Origin: Thermomicrobiales bacterium
Lineage (GTDB): Bacteria > Chloroflexota > Chloroflexia > Thermomicrobiales > UBA6265
DNA: 47,053 nucleotides
Reading direction: 5' to 3'
Assembly: GCA_041390825.1 (NCBI GenBank)
Contig: JAWKPF010000033.1
Location: 1 to 47,053, forward strand
The notes beneath the pieces were generated by a model. The model had not been told where the DNA came from. It did no database searches and saw only the letters and a list, made by a program, of their open reading frames with translations. Made by a program: the position numbers and the translations under genes. Shown one piece after another: positions 32,563-40,503 of this stretch; position 1 is the stretch's first letter; every line of letters starts with the position of its first letter.

Positions 32563-33987
32563 ATGACAGACTTTCCCGCCAATACGCAGGCAAGATCCAT
32601 TGGCGCCGTTCGACCGGTGCGGTCAGCGCGCGCCCCGGCGATTCTCGCTCCGGCCCTCTCGTTGCTGATCGACATCGGGTGCATTTGGCTGGCGTTCTGG
32701 CTCGCCTATGCCGCTCGTTATCGCTTCGAGCTTGGTGGCGAGGTCTTTCTCTTCAATCAGCGTGCGTTTTCCGATTTCAACGGCCGCATCGCGCTCTTCA
32801 CCGTCTTCTTCGTCGTCATTGCATTGATGCGGGGGCTCTATCGACTTTCGAGGTGGACATCCCTGCTCGACGAAATGGGACTCGTGACTGGCACGCTCAC
32901 GATTGCGATGGGCGGTCTGATCCTGACTGCCTATCTCTCGCAGTTCAACCCATCTCGCCTGCTGTTCGTCTATGCCTGGTTGTTTGCGCTGATCCTCCTC
33001 TTCCTGGTCCGTGTGGCGCGCCGCAAGGTGAGAGACGCCCTCTGGACACGAGACATTGGCGTGCGGTGTGTGCTCATTGCCGGCAATGGAACAACCGGGC
33101 GGCGGTTGATGCAGTTGTTGTTTGCGACCCCTGGGATGGGATTGCGGGTCGCGGGCTACGTGGACGAAGGAGTTGGCCGTCGTTCGCTGGCCGCCGGAAG
33201 CGAACGGGGTGTCGTACGGGCCCAACGCCTCGGGTCGCTGGACGATATTCCATCCATTCTGGGGCGCACCTCAGTCGACGAAGTGATTCTGGCGTTGCCG
33301 TCCGAAGGGCATGGGCGCGCGCTCGAGATTGCCAGTTGGTGCAGGAGCGCCGGTGTGCCGTTCCGGGTCGTGCCCGATCTCCTGCAACTCTCACTCGATC
33401 GCGTCCAATTGGAGGAAATCTCCGGCGTCCCAATGCTCAGCGTCCGGGAGGCATCGATACGTGGAACCAACGCCGCGGTCAAGCGGGGCATGGATGTGAT
33501 CGGCGCGATTCTGCTGCTGGCCCTGCTTGCGATCCCCATGGCAATCGCGACCATTCAGCTCCGCCGTGCCACGGGTGGAGAGGTTGTGCGACGTCGCACC
33601 ATGGTCGGGAAGTGCGGGGTGCCGTTCGAACAACTGCGTTTCGCTTCGCCGGGAGCTGCTGACAGCGCCACGGAGACGTGGATCCAGCGATCCCACCTCG
33701 ACGGCGCTCCTCAACTGTTCAACATTCTCCGAAACGACATGAGTCTCATCGGTCCACGCGCCCAGTCGCCAGAACAGGTCGGGCGATACCGCGATTGGCA
33801 ACGGCAACGGTTGTTGGTGGCGCCAGGCGTGACCGGGTTGTGGTTCTCGAATGGCCGCACGGAGTTGACCTTCGACGAAATGGTGCGGCTCGATCTCTTC
33901 TATGCAGAACACTGGTCAACGTGGCTCGACTGCAAGATCTTGCTTCGATCCGCGGTGGCACTGTTGCGAGGGCGTCCCCGGGTATGA
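32563..33987 (+). CDS. Polyprenyl-phosphate sugar transferase-like protein (WbaP/WcaJ type), atypical
   Basis: The protein has 474 residues. Four or five N-terminal hydrophobic segments come first. A CoA-binding-like Rossmann domain follows (VRCVLIAGNGTTGRRLMQLL), then a C-terminal bacterial sugar transferase domain with GMDVIGAILLLALLAIPMA. That domain has NILRNDMSLIGPRAQ, PGVTGLWFSNGRTELTFDEMVRLDLFYAEHW, all typical. Such enzymes transfer sugar-1-phosphate onto undecaprenyl phosphate to begin exopolysaccharide synthesis. However, the usual KFRSM segment is replaced by EQLRFA. The usual SLDELPQ reads HLDGAPQ, so the Asp nucleophile stays but its partner Glu is Gly. Activity is therefore uncertain. 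The ATG at 32563 is the best start. It overlaps the next gene by 4 nt. Confidence 0.85.
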   Translation: MTDFPANTQARSIGAVRPVRSARAPAILAPALSLLIDIGCIWLAFWLAYAARYRFELGGEVFLFNQRAFSDFNGRIALFTVFFVVIALMRGLYRLSRWTSLLDEMGLVTGTLTIAMGGLILTAYLSQFNPSRLLFVYAWLFALILLFLVRVARRKVRDALWTRDIGVRCVLIAGNGTTGRRLMQLLFATPGMGLRVAGYVDEGVGRRSLAAGSERGVVRAQRLGSLDDIPSILGRTSVDEVILALPSEGHGRALEIASWCRSAGVPFRVVPDLLQLSLDRVQLEEISGVPMLSVREASIRGTNAAVKRGMDVIGAILLLALLAIPMAIATIQLRRATGGEVVRRRTMVGKCGVPFEQLRFASPGAADSATETWIQRSHLDGAPQLFNILRNDMSLIGPRAQSPEQVGRYRDWQRQRLLVAPGVTGLWFSNGRTELTFDEMVRLDLFYAEHWSTWLDCKILLRSAVALLRGRPRV

Positions 33988-34634
33988 GACATACGGACTT
34001 TGCCGATCCCCTGGCCGAGCATTCGATCAGCATGGGACAACTCATGTCGGTCATTCGCAGGCGTTGGTGGATCGTTCTCCTGTTGCCGCTTGTGGCCGTG
34101 ACAGCCACCTATCTCTTTCAACGCAATGAACCGTATCAATCGACTGTCCGCGCAACAGTCCTGATCCCTGGGGACACTGAGGATCCGGGAAACTCCGAAC
34201 GGCCCGAGCTCATGGTGCTCGACGATCTCCCGCCGTTCATTCGCTCGCATGCGTTCGCTGATGATGTGCACGCCGCCATGGGTGAGACCGCGATGACGGT
34301 CGACGAAATCCAGGCCGCGCTGGATGGCTCGCGGTACAGCCGGGTGCTCACCGTCTATGTCACGAGTGAAGACAAGCAAGAGGTCGAGGAGATTGCTGCC
34401 GCGGCGGAGTCGGCGCTTCCTGACTCGATCAACGGCTATCTGATGCCGGAGGACGCCGGGGTTGCGACCGTGCGGATCATCGATCCGCCATCGGCGCCGT
34501 CGCGCGATCGCGATGGGCATTGGTTGCAGCTGTTGATTACCGCTGCGCTCGGCGTGCTCATCGGCGGACTGATCGCCATTGCCGTCGGATCTCGCGACCG
34601 ACCAGAGGTTCAGCCGTCCACCGAGGCGAAGTAG
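33984..34634 (+). CDS. Wzz-domain chain-length regulator-like protein, short
   Basis: This 216-residue protein has two transmembrane segments: RWWIVLLLPLVAVTATYLF near residue 30 and LLITAALGVLIGGLIAIAV near residue 190. A periplasmic domain lies between them. This is the layout of Wzz/GumC-type polysaccharide chain-length proteins, but it is short and has no kinase domain. The Pro-rich stretch before the second helix is reduced. The ATG at 33984 overlaps the sugar transferase stop by 4 nt, indicating coupling. Its end overlaps the convergent hisI gene by 25 nt. Confidence 0.7.
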   Translation: MRHTDFADPLAEHSISMGQLMSVIRRRWWIVLLLPLVAVTATYLFQRNEPYQSTVRATVLIPGDTEDPGNSERPELMVLDDLPPFIRSHAFADDVHAAMGETAMTVDEIQAALDGSRYSRVLTVYVTSEDKQEVEEIAAAAESALPDSINGYLMPEDAGVATVRIIDPPSAPSRDRDGHWLQLLITAALGVLIGGLIAIAVGSRDRPEVQPSTEAK

Positions 34635-35569
34635 TCGGCCAGGTACGGTTTGGCGCGAAGCGCGTCCAGGTCGGAGCGGATGAGCTCGACTGGATCGATT
34701 ACCGGCTCGACCGCACGCGCAACGAGCAGGTAGGTGCGCGCGAGCTCGCACGCAAGCGATTCTCTGGATGCTTCTACATCGGTGGGCTCTGAAGTCACGT
34801 TTCGCCAGGAATTGGCCATCGACCGCACCAATCCGATGTTGATGTCGGGCGGCACATTCCCCGGTTCCGAGTGCAGAGCGATCGCGTCGCCGATTGCCAG
34901 ATCCGTATCCCAACTCAGTCTCGTCCCGACGGCGATCACATTCAGCCAATAGAAGACCTGGCTGCCTTCGAGGACGACATCCTGTTTCAGATCGCCAGAA
35001 TGGCTGTGCGTGCCCTGGAGTGTGGCGACCAGTTCATCGAGCTCGTCTGCGACCCGGTCGAACGGCATCGCGACCTGATGCAAGAGTTTCGATGTTCCGG
35101 AAACATCCTGGAGCGGGTGGTCGCGCAGATACTCGTATGCCCCGAACCAACGCTGGATGCTTGCCAGGTGGTCTTCGACAACTCGATCCCGTCGGGTTTC
35201 GTACACCTCGTTCGGGTCGAACACGGGATCGCTCGTCTCGAACAATGTCCCGTCGGGAAGCACTTGCCGGAAGAAGCACGTCGTGTGCCCGGTATGGCAG
35301 ACGGCGCCGTTCTGGATAACCTGAATGAGCACGCTATTGTCTTCGCAGTTGACCGCGATGCTCACGACCTCTTGCGTGTGTCCCGAGGTCTCGCCCTTTT
35401 TCCAGAGTTTGCCGCGGCTCCGGCTCCAGAAGTGAACGAAGCCGGTTTCCTGCGTCTTCTCGAATGCGAGGCGGTTCATGAACCCCACCATCAGCACATC
35501 CCGCGAGACGTCGTCCTGAATCACCGCGGGAATGAGCGGATGGGCGTCGAAGTCGATCGGGAGCGTCAT
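34610..35569 (-). CDS. hisI: Phosphoribosyl-AMP cyclohydrolase fused to a MazG-like C-terminal region
   Basis: This 319-residue protein opens the purine ring of PR-AMP in histidine synthesis through its N-terminal HisI domain (about residues 1-120: FVHFWSRSRGKLWKKGETSGH, then CHTGHTTCFFR). Three Cys zinc ligands are kept. The Mg-binding Asp triad of the family (DxDxD around the first Cys) reads NCEDN, so all three Asp are replaced. The second half, from about residue 130, is not a standard HisE. It has an ELDE segment and a YWLNVIA helix resembling MazG/PRA-PH folds, then runs on to residue 319. It overlaps hisF by 4 nt. Confidence 0.8.
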   Translation of the reverse strand: MTLPIDFDAHPLIPAVIQDDVSRDVLMVGFMNRLAFEKTQETGFVHFWSRSRGKLWKKGETSGHTQEVVSIAVNCEDNSVLIQVIQNGAVCHTGHTTCFFRQVLPDGTLFETSDPVFDPNEVYETRRDRVVEDHLASIQRWFGAYEYLRDHPLQDVSGTSKLLHQVAMPFDRVADELDELVATLQGTHSHSGDLKQDVVLEGSQVFYWLNVIAVGTRLSWDTDLAIGDAIALHSEPGNVPPDINIGLVRSMANSWRNVTSEPTDVEASRESLACELARTYLLVARAVEPVIDPVELIRSDLDALRAKPYLADYFASVDG

Positions 35570-36354
35570 GGGCGAACGGGGATTCCTTGCGCGCTCAGAA
35601 ACTGCTTGGCTTCGTGGACCCGATAGTCGCCAAAGTGGAAGATCGAGGCCGCCAGAACCGCATCCGCGCGTCCAGGCGCCAATCCTTCGGCCAGATGCTC
35701 CAGATTCCCTGCGCCGCCGGAAGCGATCAACGGGATCGGCGCTGCCGCAGCAATCGCCTCAAGAAGGTCGAGATCGTAGCCATCGCGCGTTCCGTCGCGG
35801 TCCATGCTCGTGACGAGCAATTCTCCGGCGCCCAGCTCGGCAACACGCGCGGCCCACTCGACTGCATCGATCCCGGTCGACCTGCGTCCGCCGTGCGAGT
35901 ACACGGTCCATGAGCCAGTCGCAGTGTCGCGCCGGACGTCGATCGCAACGACGATGCATTGACTTCCAAAGACATCTGCGCCATCCGAAATCAATGTTGG
36001 GTTCGCAATTGCGGCACTGTTGATCGAGACCTTGTCCGCGCCGGCTCGCAAGAGCTGCTTGATGTCCCCCGTCGATCGGACGCCTCCTCCGACCGTCAGC
36101 GGGATGAAGATCTGATCGGCCGTGCGCGCGATGACATCCACCATCGTCTCGCGGCTGTCGGATGTAGCGGTGATATCGAGAAAGACCAGTTCGTCTGCGC
36201 CTTCCCGATCGTAGAACGCCGCGAGTTCGACAGGGTCGCCCGCGTCTCGCAAGTTGACGAACTCGACTCCCTTGACGACCCGGCCGTCTGTCACATCGAG
36301 ACAGGGAATGACACGACGGGTCAGAGTGGCCTGATTGGTTTGCAAAGCGGTCAT
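35566..36354 (-). CDS. hisF: Imidazole glycerol phosphate synthase subunit HisF
   Basis: This 262-residue TIM barrel cyclises PRFAR with ammonia from HisH to give imidazole glycerol phosphate and AICAR. It has RVIPCLDVTDGRVVKG with the catalytic Asp, VFLDITAT, PLTVGGGVRS and GAGELLVTSMDRDGTRDGYD with the second catalytic Asp. The C-terminal IPLIASGGAG phosphate-binding loop is present. It is coupled to hisI by a 4-nt overlap. Confidence 0.96.
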   Translation of the reverse strand: MTALQTNQATLTRRVIPCLDVTDGRVVKGVEFVNLRDAGDPVELAAFYDREGADELVFLDITATSDSRETMVDVIARTADQIFIPLTVGGGVRSTGDIKQLLRAGADKVSINSAAIANPTLISDGADVFGSQCIVVAIDVRRDTATGSWTVYSHGGRRSTGIDAVEWAARVAELGAGELLVTSMDRDGTRDGYDLDLLEAIAAAAPIPLIASGGAGNLEHLAEGLAPGRADAVLAASIFHFGDYRVHEAKQFLSAQGIPVRP

Positions 36355-36366
36355 TTCGCGCTCGTC

Positions 36367-37086
36367 CTAGCTTTCCCGTGCGGCGGAAATCGCTTCGGCA
36401 AGGTCGATTCGTCCATCATAGAGCGCTCGGCCGATGATCGCGCCGTCGACCCCGATTGCTGCCACCTCGCGCACATCTTCCAGTGTCGAGATGCCACCGG
36501 ATGCAATGATGCCGGACTGCAAAGCGAACTGCGCTTGCTCGAGTTGCTTCAAGTTTGGGCCTTGCAGTTTTCCGTCTCGGTGGATGTCGGTGACGATGAA
36601 GGTCGCCACTCCGGCCCGGCGCAATTTGAGCGCGTGATCGATAGCCGTCTCTTCACTCTGCTGAAGCCAGCCATCGGTCGCCAGCTTGCCATCTCGCGCA
36701 TCCAGACCAACTGCGATGCGATCGCCCCACTTGTCGACCAGTTCACCAACGAGATCCGGCGTCGAAACCGCCGCTGTTCCAAGGATGACGCGATCGATGC
36801 CGAGTTTCAGGTACCGCTCGGCGGTTTCCACTGAGCGGATGCCGCCGCCAAGCTCGATCGGCAGTTGCACCGCTGACCTGATCGCTGCAACTGCGCGCGC
36901 GTTCGTTGTCGAGCCGGTGCGCGCTCCATCCAGATCGACGACGTGGAGCCATTCGGCTCCGGCGCTCTGCCAGCGGATCGCTGCATCGACCGGATTGGCA
37001 TCGAAGACGGTCTCCTGAGTGAAGTCACCTTCGACCAGGCGAACGGCCTTTCCGTCTCGCAAGTCGATGGCCGGATAGATGATCAT
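36367..37086 (-). CDS. hisA: ProFAR isomerase HisA
   Basis: This 239-residue TIM-barrel isomerase catalyses the Amadori rearrangement of ProFAR to PRFAR. It has YPAIDLRDGKAVRLVEGDF with the catalytic Asp, LGGGIRSVETAERYL, and the second half VTDIHRDGKL with the second Asp. It overlaps hisH by 4 nt and precedes hisF by 12 bases. Confidence 0.96.
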   Translation of the reverse strand: MIIYPAIDLRDGKAVRLVEGDFTQETVFDANPVDAAIRWQSAGAEWLHVVDLDGARTGSTTNARAVAAIRSAVQLPIELGGGIRSVETAERYLKLGIDRVILGTAAVSTPDLVGELVDKWGDRIAVGLDARDGKLATDGWLQQSEETAIDHALKLRRAGVATFIVTDIHRDGKLQGPNLKQLEQAQFALQSGIIASGGISTLEDVREVAAIGVDGAIIGRALYDGRIDLAEAISAARES

Positions 37087-37706
37087 TCGCCTGCCGCCCA
37101 GCGTTCCTTGGTCGATTTGTCGACCTCGCTCACCCAGGTTGCCAGAAAGTCGATCCCTGCTGGCCCGCTCTTTTCTGGGTGGAACTGCGTGCCCCAGACG
37201 TTGCCACGCTTCACCACGACCGGAAACTCCTCGCCGTAGGTCGACGTTGCCGCGACGTCCTGGGGGTCAGTGGGATTCGCAACGAAAGAATGCACGAAGT
37301 AGAAATAGCCCTCATCGATGCCGTCGTCGGGATTTCCGGTCGACACCTGATTCCAGCCAATGTGCGGCAGTTTGGCAGCGCCCTCGATCTGCCGTACGTT
37401 CCCGTGCAAGAATCCGAACCCCTGAATATCGCCTTCCTGTTGATGCTCGAAAAGCACCTGCATACCGACGCAAATACCCAGAAAGGGCTTTCCCGATTCC
37501 ACCGATTCCTGAATGGCGGGGGTCAATCCGCGCCGCTCGATCTCACCAATCGCATGGCCAGCGTGGCCAACTCCCGGCAGCACGACCGCGTCTGCCTTGC
37601 GGACGACGTCCGGGTCACTGGTGATCACCGTTTCCGCGCCGTTGGTCTCGAGCGCGCGGCGAATCGAGCGGAGGTTGCCTGCGCCGTAGTCGATGATCGC
37701 GATCAT
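37083..37706 (-). CDS. hisH: Imidazole glycerol phosphate synthase subunit HisH
   Basis: This 207-residue class I glutamine amidotransferase supplies ammonia to HisF. The nucleophile Cys is in LGICVGMQVLFE, and the His-Glu pair is in TQFHPEKSG near the C-terminus. MIAIIDYGAGNLRS is the usual N-terminus. It overlaps both hisB and hisA by 4 nt, so the genes are translationally coupled. Confidence 0.96.
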   Translation of the reverse strand: MIAIIDYGAGNLRSIRRALETNGAETVITSDPDVVRKADAVVLPGVGHAGHAIGEIERRGLTPAIQESVESGKPFLGICVGMQVLFEHQQEGDIQGFGFLHGNVRQIEGAAKLPHIGWNQVSTGNPDDGIDEGYFYFVHSFVANPTDPQDVAATSTYGEEFPVVVKRGNVWGTQFHPEKSGPAGIDFLATWVSEVDKSTKERWAAGE

Positions 37707-38314
37707 GCCAGCATGCCTTTGGTCGATGGAATGGCGGACGTATCACGTGTGATGCGTGTAGCCATGCGCAGCGCGACCGCAGCTGCCTTGAAAATCGCCT
37801 CTGCCGCATGATGCGCGTTTCGCGCGCGAATGAGATCGATGTGCACAGTCAAGCCACCGTTGACCGCGACGGCACGCCAGAACTCCTCCACCAGGCTGGC
37901 CGCGAAGTCGGCTCCGATCACCGGTTCCGGCATGCATGCCACGAACTCGAGATACGGACGCCCGGAAAAGTCAACGACGAAACGGGCAAGCGACTCGTCC
38001 AGCGGGGCGTATGCGTAGCCGTAGCGCGCTATGCCGGCGCGGTCGCCAATGGCGACCTTGAGGGCTTGTCCGAGAGCAATGCCGACATCTTCGACCGAGT
38101 GATGCGGATCCATCGCAGCGTCACCCGTACAAGTGCCGCTCAGGTCGAAACCACTGTGCCGGCAGAGCGCATCGAGCATGTGGTCCAGAAAGAGCACGCC
38201 GGTTTTCATCGACGACGATCCGGCGCCATCCAGATCGAGCGAAAGCCGAATCGAGGTTTCGCCGGTCTCGCGTTCGATCGTTGCGCGGCGGATCCGTTCG
38301 ACTGATGCGCTCAT
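37703..38314 (-). CDS. hisB: Imidazoleglycerol-phosphate dehydratase HisB
   Basis: This 203-residue single-domain dehydratase converts imidazole glycerol phosphate to imidazole acetol phosphate. Metal-binding HHSVEDVGIALG is present, along with FLDHMLDALCRHSGFDL and NAHHAAEAIFKAAA. There is no fused phosphatase domain, so histidinol phosphatase is encoded elsewhere. It overlaps hisC and hisH by 4 nt each. Confidence 0.95.
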   Translation of the reverse strand: MSASVERIRRATIERETGETSIRLSLDLDGAGSSSMKTGVLFLDHMLDALCRHSGFDLSGTCTGDAAMDPHHSVEDVGIALGQALKVAIGDRAGIARYGYAYAPLDESLARFVVDFSGRPYLEFVACMPEPVIGADFAASLVEEFWRAVAVNGGLTVHIDLIRARNAHHAAEAIFKAAAVALRMATRITRDTSAIPSTKGMLA

Positions 38315-39420
38315 CGGTCGCCCAATATGTCCGCGAGCTCCCGGAGGAACCGCTCGTTCTCGTCCGGGGCGCCAATCGTCACACGCAGGCAGGCGCCAAG
38401 TCCCAGAGCCGGATTGGCAAAATGCCGCACCAGGATGCCTCGATTGGCCAGTTCTTCCACGACAGGCCCAGCGTCGTCGACCGGAAGCTCGACCAACAGG
38501 AAGTTGGTGGAGGAGGGATACGGCTCCACGCCCGGGATTTCTCGCAGATTGGCTGCAAGCTCGTCACGCGATGTCACGATCCGATCGACGATGCCATTCA
38601 GATAGTCCAGATCGTCGAGTGACGCGATGGCAGCCTCGGCGGAGACGAACGAGACGTTGTGACATGGCTGCACGATGTTTTCGAAATGCGGCGCCATCGC
38701 TTTGGGGACGATGCCGTAGCCGACACGCATTCCCGCCAAACCGGCGAACTTGCTCATGGTGCGAAAAACCGCGACGTTTGGATACTGGTCCACCATCCAG
38801 ACGTACGAGGTGCCCGCGAACTCCGAGTACGCCTCGTCGATCAGCACCAGACAGGGCGCTTCTGCAACGACACGCTCGACAAGGTCGGGCGCAAGCTCGT
38901 TGCCTGTGGGATTGTTCGGTGTGCAGATGATGATGTACTTGGTCTTGTCCGTCACCGCCGCCAGAACGCCGTCGGCGTCCATCTCGAAACCATCGGTCAA
39001 CGGGACGTTGACCGTCGTGGCGCCGCGCAGATTGGCTTGCATGCGGTAGACGCCAAAGGTCGGTTCTGAGATGACAATCTCGTCACCCGGATCGAGCATC
39101 GCCTGTGCGACCAGGTTCAGCACATCGTCGCAACCGGCTCCGCAGAAGACTTGCTCTGCAGTCGTCCCGGTGTAGGCGGCGATTGCGTCACGCAGCGCCC
39201 ATTGATCGAAATCCGGATAGCGATGAGTGGTAACGAAGGCCGCGATCGCTGCCTGGGCCTTCGGTGATGGCCCGTACGGCGATTCGTTCATGTCGAGCCG
39301 CACGACGTGCTCTGCATGACGCTCGTCCCGCGGCGAGGGAACATAGGAACTCTTGGCGCGAACTGGTTCGCGCACAAGCGACGAAACATCGAATTGCCGG
39401 AGAACGGCCTGGCTGGACAT
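38311..39420 (-). CDS. hisC: Histidinol-phosphate aminotransferase
   Basis: This 369-residue class I/II PLP enzyme makes L-histidinol phosphate. It has MNESPYGPSPKA, the PLP-binding CTPNNPTGN segment, VLIDEAYSEF, and the Schiff-base Lys in TMSKFAGLAGMRVGY. The length and pattern are typical of HisC. A 90-base gap separates it from hisG, with a modest AGG upstream of the ATG. It overlaps hisB by 4 nt. Confidence 0.94.
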   Translation of the reverse strand: MSSQAVLRQFDVSSLVREPVRAKSSYVPSPRDERHAEHVVRLDMNESPYGPSPKAQAAIAAFVTTHRYPDFDQWALRDAIAAYTGTTAEQVFCGAGCDDVLNLVAQAMLDPGDEIVISEPTFGVYRMQANLRGATTVNVPLTDGFEMDADGVLAAVTDKTKYIIICTPNNPTGNELAPDLVERVVAEAPCLVLIDEAYSEFAGTSYVWMVDQYPNVAVFRTMSKFAGLAGMRVGYGIVPKAMAPHFENIVQPCHNVSFVSAEAAIASLDDLDYLNGIVDRIVTSRDELAANLREIPGVEPYPSSTNFLLVELPVDDAGPVVEELANRGILVRHFANPALGLGACLRVTIGAPDENERFLRELADILGDR

Positions 39421-39510
39421 TGCGACCTGTCTCGAATGGAACGCGAGTGAAACGAGCGCGCATGGCGCAAGTGGGAAGCGTACCCGAAATGCCCGGCAAT
39501 TGAAGGCGAC

Positions 39511-40398
39511 CTATAGCAGGAGTTTATCCAACGAGGTGACCAGAATCTCCTGAGCGCCCGCGGCACGCAGACGCTCGATGATCTCCCAGAAGGTGTCTTC
39601 TTCGATGGCGGTATGCACGGCCACCCACCCTTCGATCGCCAACGGCACGACCGTTGGCGCCTTCAGACCGGGAATCACCTGCTTTATCGCTTCGAGTTTC
39701 TCCACCGGAGCGTTCATCATGACGTACTTGTAGCGGCGCGCCGCCCGGACCGCGTCGATCCGCATGAGCAACCGGTCGATGTTCGCGCGCTTCTCCGGGT
39801 CGGCGTAGGATGCCGGGTTGGCCACCAGCACCGCCTGGCTTTCGAGAATGGTGTGAATCTGGCGCAAATCGTTGAGAACGAGTGTCGAACCGGTGGCAGT
39901 CAGCTCCACGATCGCGTCGGACAGTCCGAGCGCCGGAGCCACCTCGACCGAGCCGCTCAACGTGATGATCTCGGGCGACTCACCTCGCTCCCCAAAGAAC
40001 CGGCGAGCCGAGTGGGGATAGGACGATGCGATCTTGCGGTCTTTCAGATCGTCGAGCGTCTGAAATGGAGAGTCGCGCAGGACAGCGACGACCAACGAGC
40101 AGAACCCAAACCCGAGCTCCGTGAGTTCGACCACATCGACCTCTTCCTCGTAGATGAGGTTGCGGCCGACGATGCCGAGGTCGACGGTGCCAAAGCCGAC
40201 GTAGCCGGGGATGTCGTCGTCTCGTCCAAACAGGATCGATAGCGGAAAATTGCGCGTGTGAGAAAGGAGTCGCTGGCCGTAGGTTTCGAATTCGAGCCCG
40301 ATACCCTGCAAGATGCGGAGCGTTTCCTCCGTCAACCGTCCGCTGCGCTGGACAGCCAGCTTGAGGCGTCCCTCTCCGTTGATCAAACTACCGGTCAT
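39511..40398 (-). CDS. hisG: ATP phosphoribosyltransferase, long form
   Basis: This 295-residue enzyme starts histidine synthesis by joining ATP and PRPP. It has the catalytic LAVQRSGRLTE and TATGSTLVLNDLR segments and a C-terminal ACT-like regulatory domain (KYVMMNAPVEKLEAIKQVIPGLKAPTVVPL), the form that binds histidine and needs no HisZ. The ATG at 40398 is chosen; upstream of it is the divergent methyltransferase region. AAGGAG lies 13 bases upstream of the ATG. It is the first gene of the his operon. Confidence 0.94.
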   Translation of the reverse strand: MTGSLINGEGRLKLAVQRSGRLTEETLRILQGIGLEFETYGQRLLSHTRNFPLSILFGRDDDIPGYVGFGTVDLGIVGRNLIYEEEVDVVELTELGFGFCSLVVAVLRDSPFQTLDDLKDRKIASSYPHSARRFFGERGESPEIITLSGSVEVAPALGLSDAIVELTATGSTLVLNDLRQIHTILESQAVLVANPASYADPEKRANIDRLLMRIDAVRAARRYKYVMMNAPVEKLEAIKQVIPGLKAPTVVPLAIEGWVAVHTAIEEDTFWEIIERLRAAGAQEILVTSLDKLLL

Positions 40399-40503
40399 CG
40401 AGCGAATCCATCTCCTTACATCTCGTTCAAACGGGCAGATTATCGGCCAGATCGGCCGAGACCGCATTCTGAGCGACGCAGGTCGGCAAATGGTCAAGTC
40501 TTC

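Noticed and set aside
40385..40410. Short upstream frame overlapping the hisG start, as a possible attenuation leader
   Set aside because: It encodes only about seven residues without histidine, and its ribosome-binding site abuts the codon.
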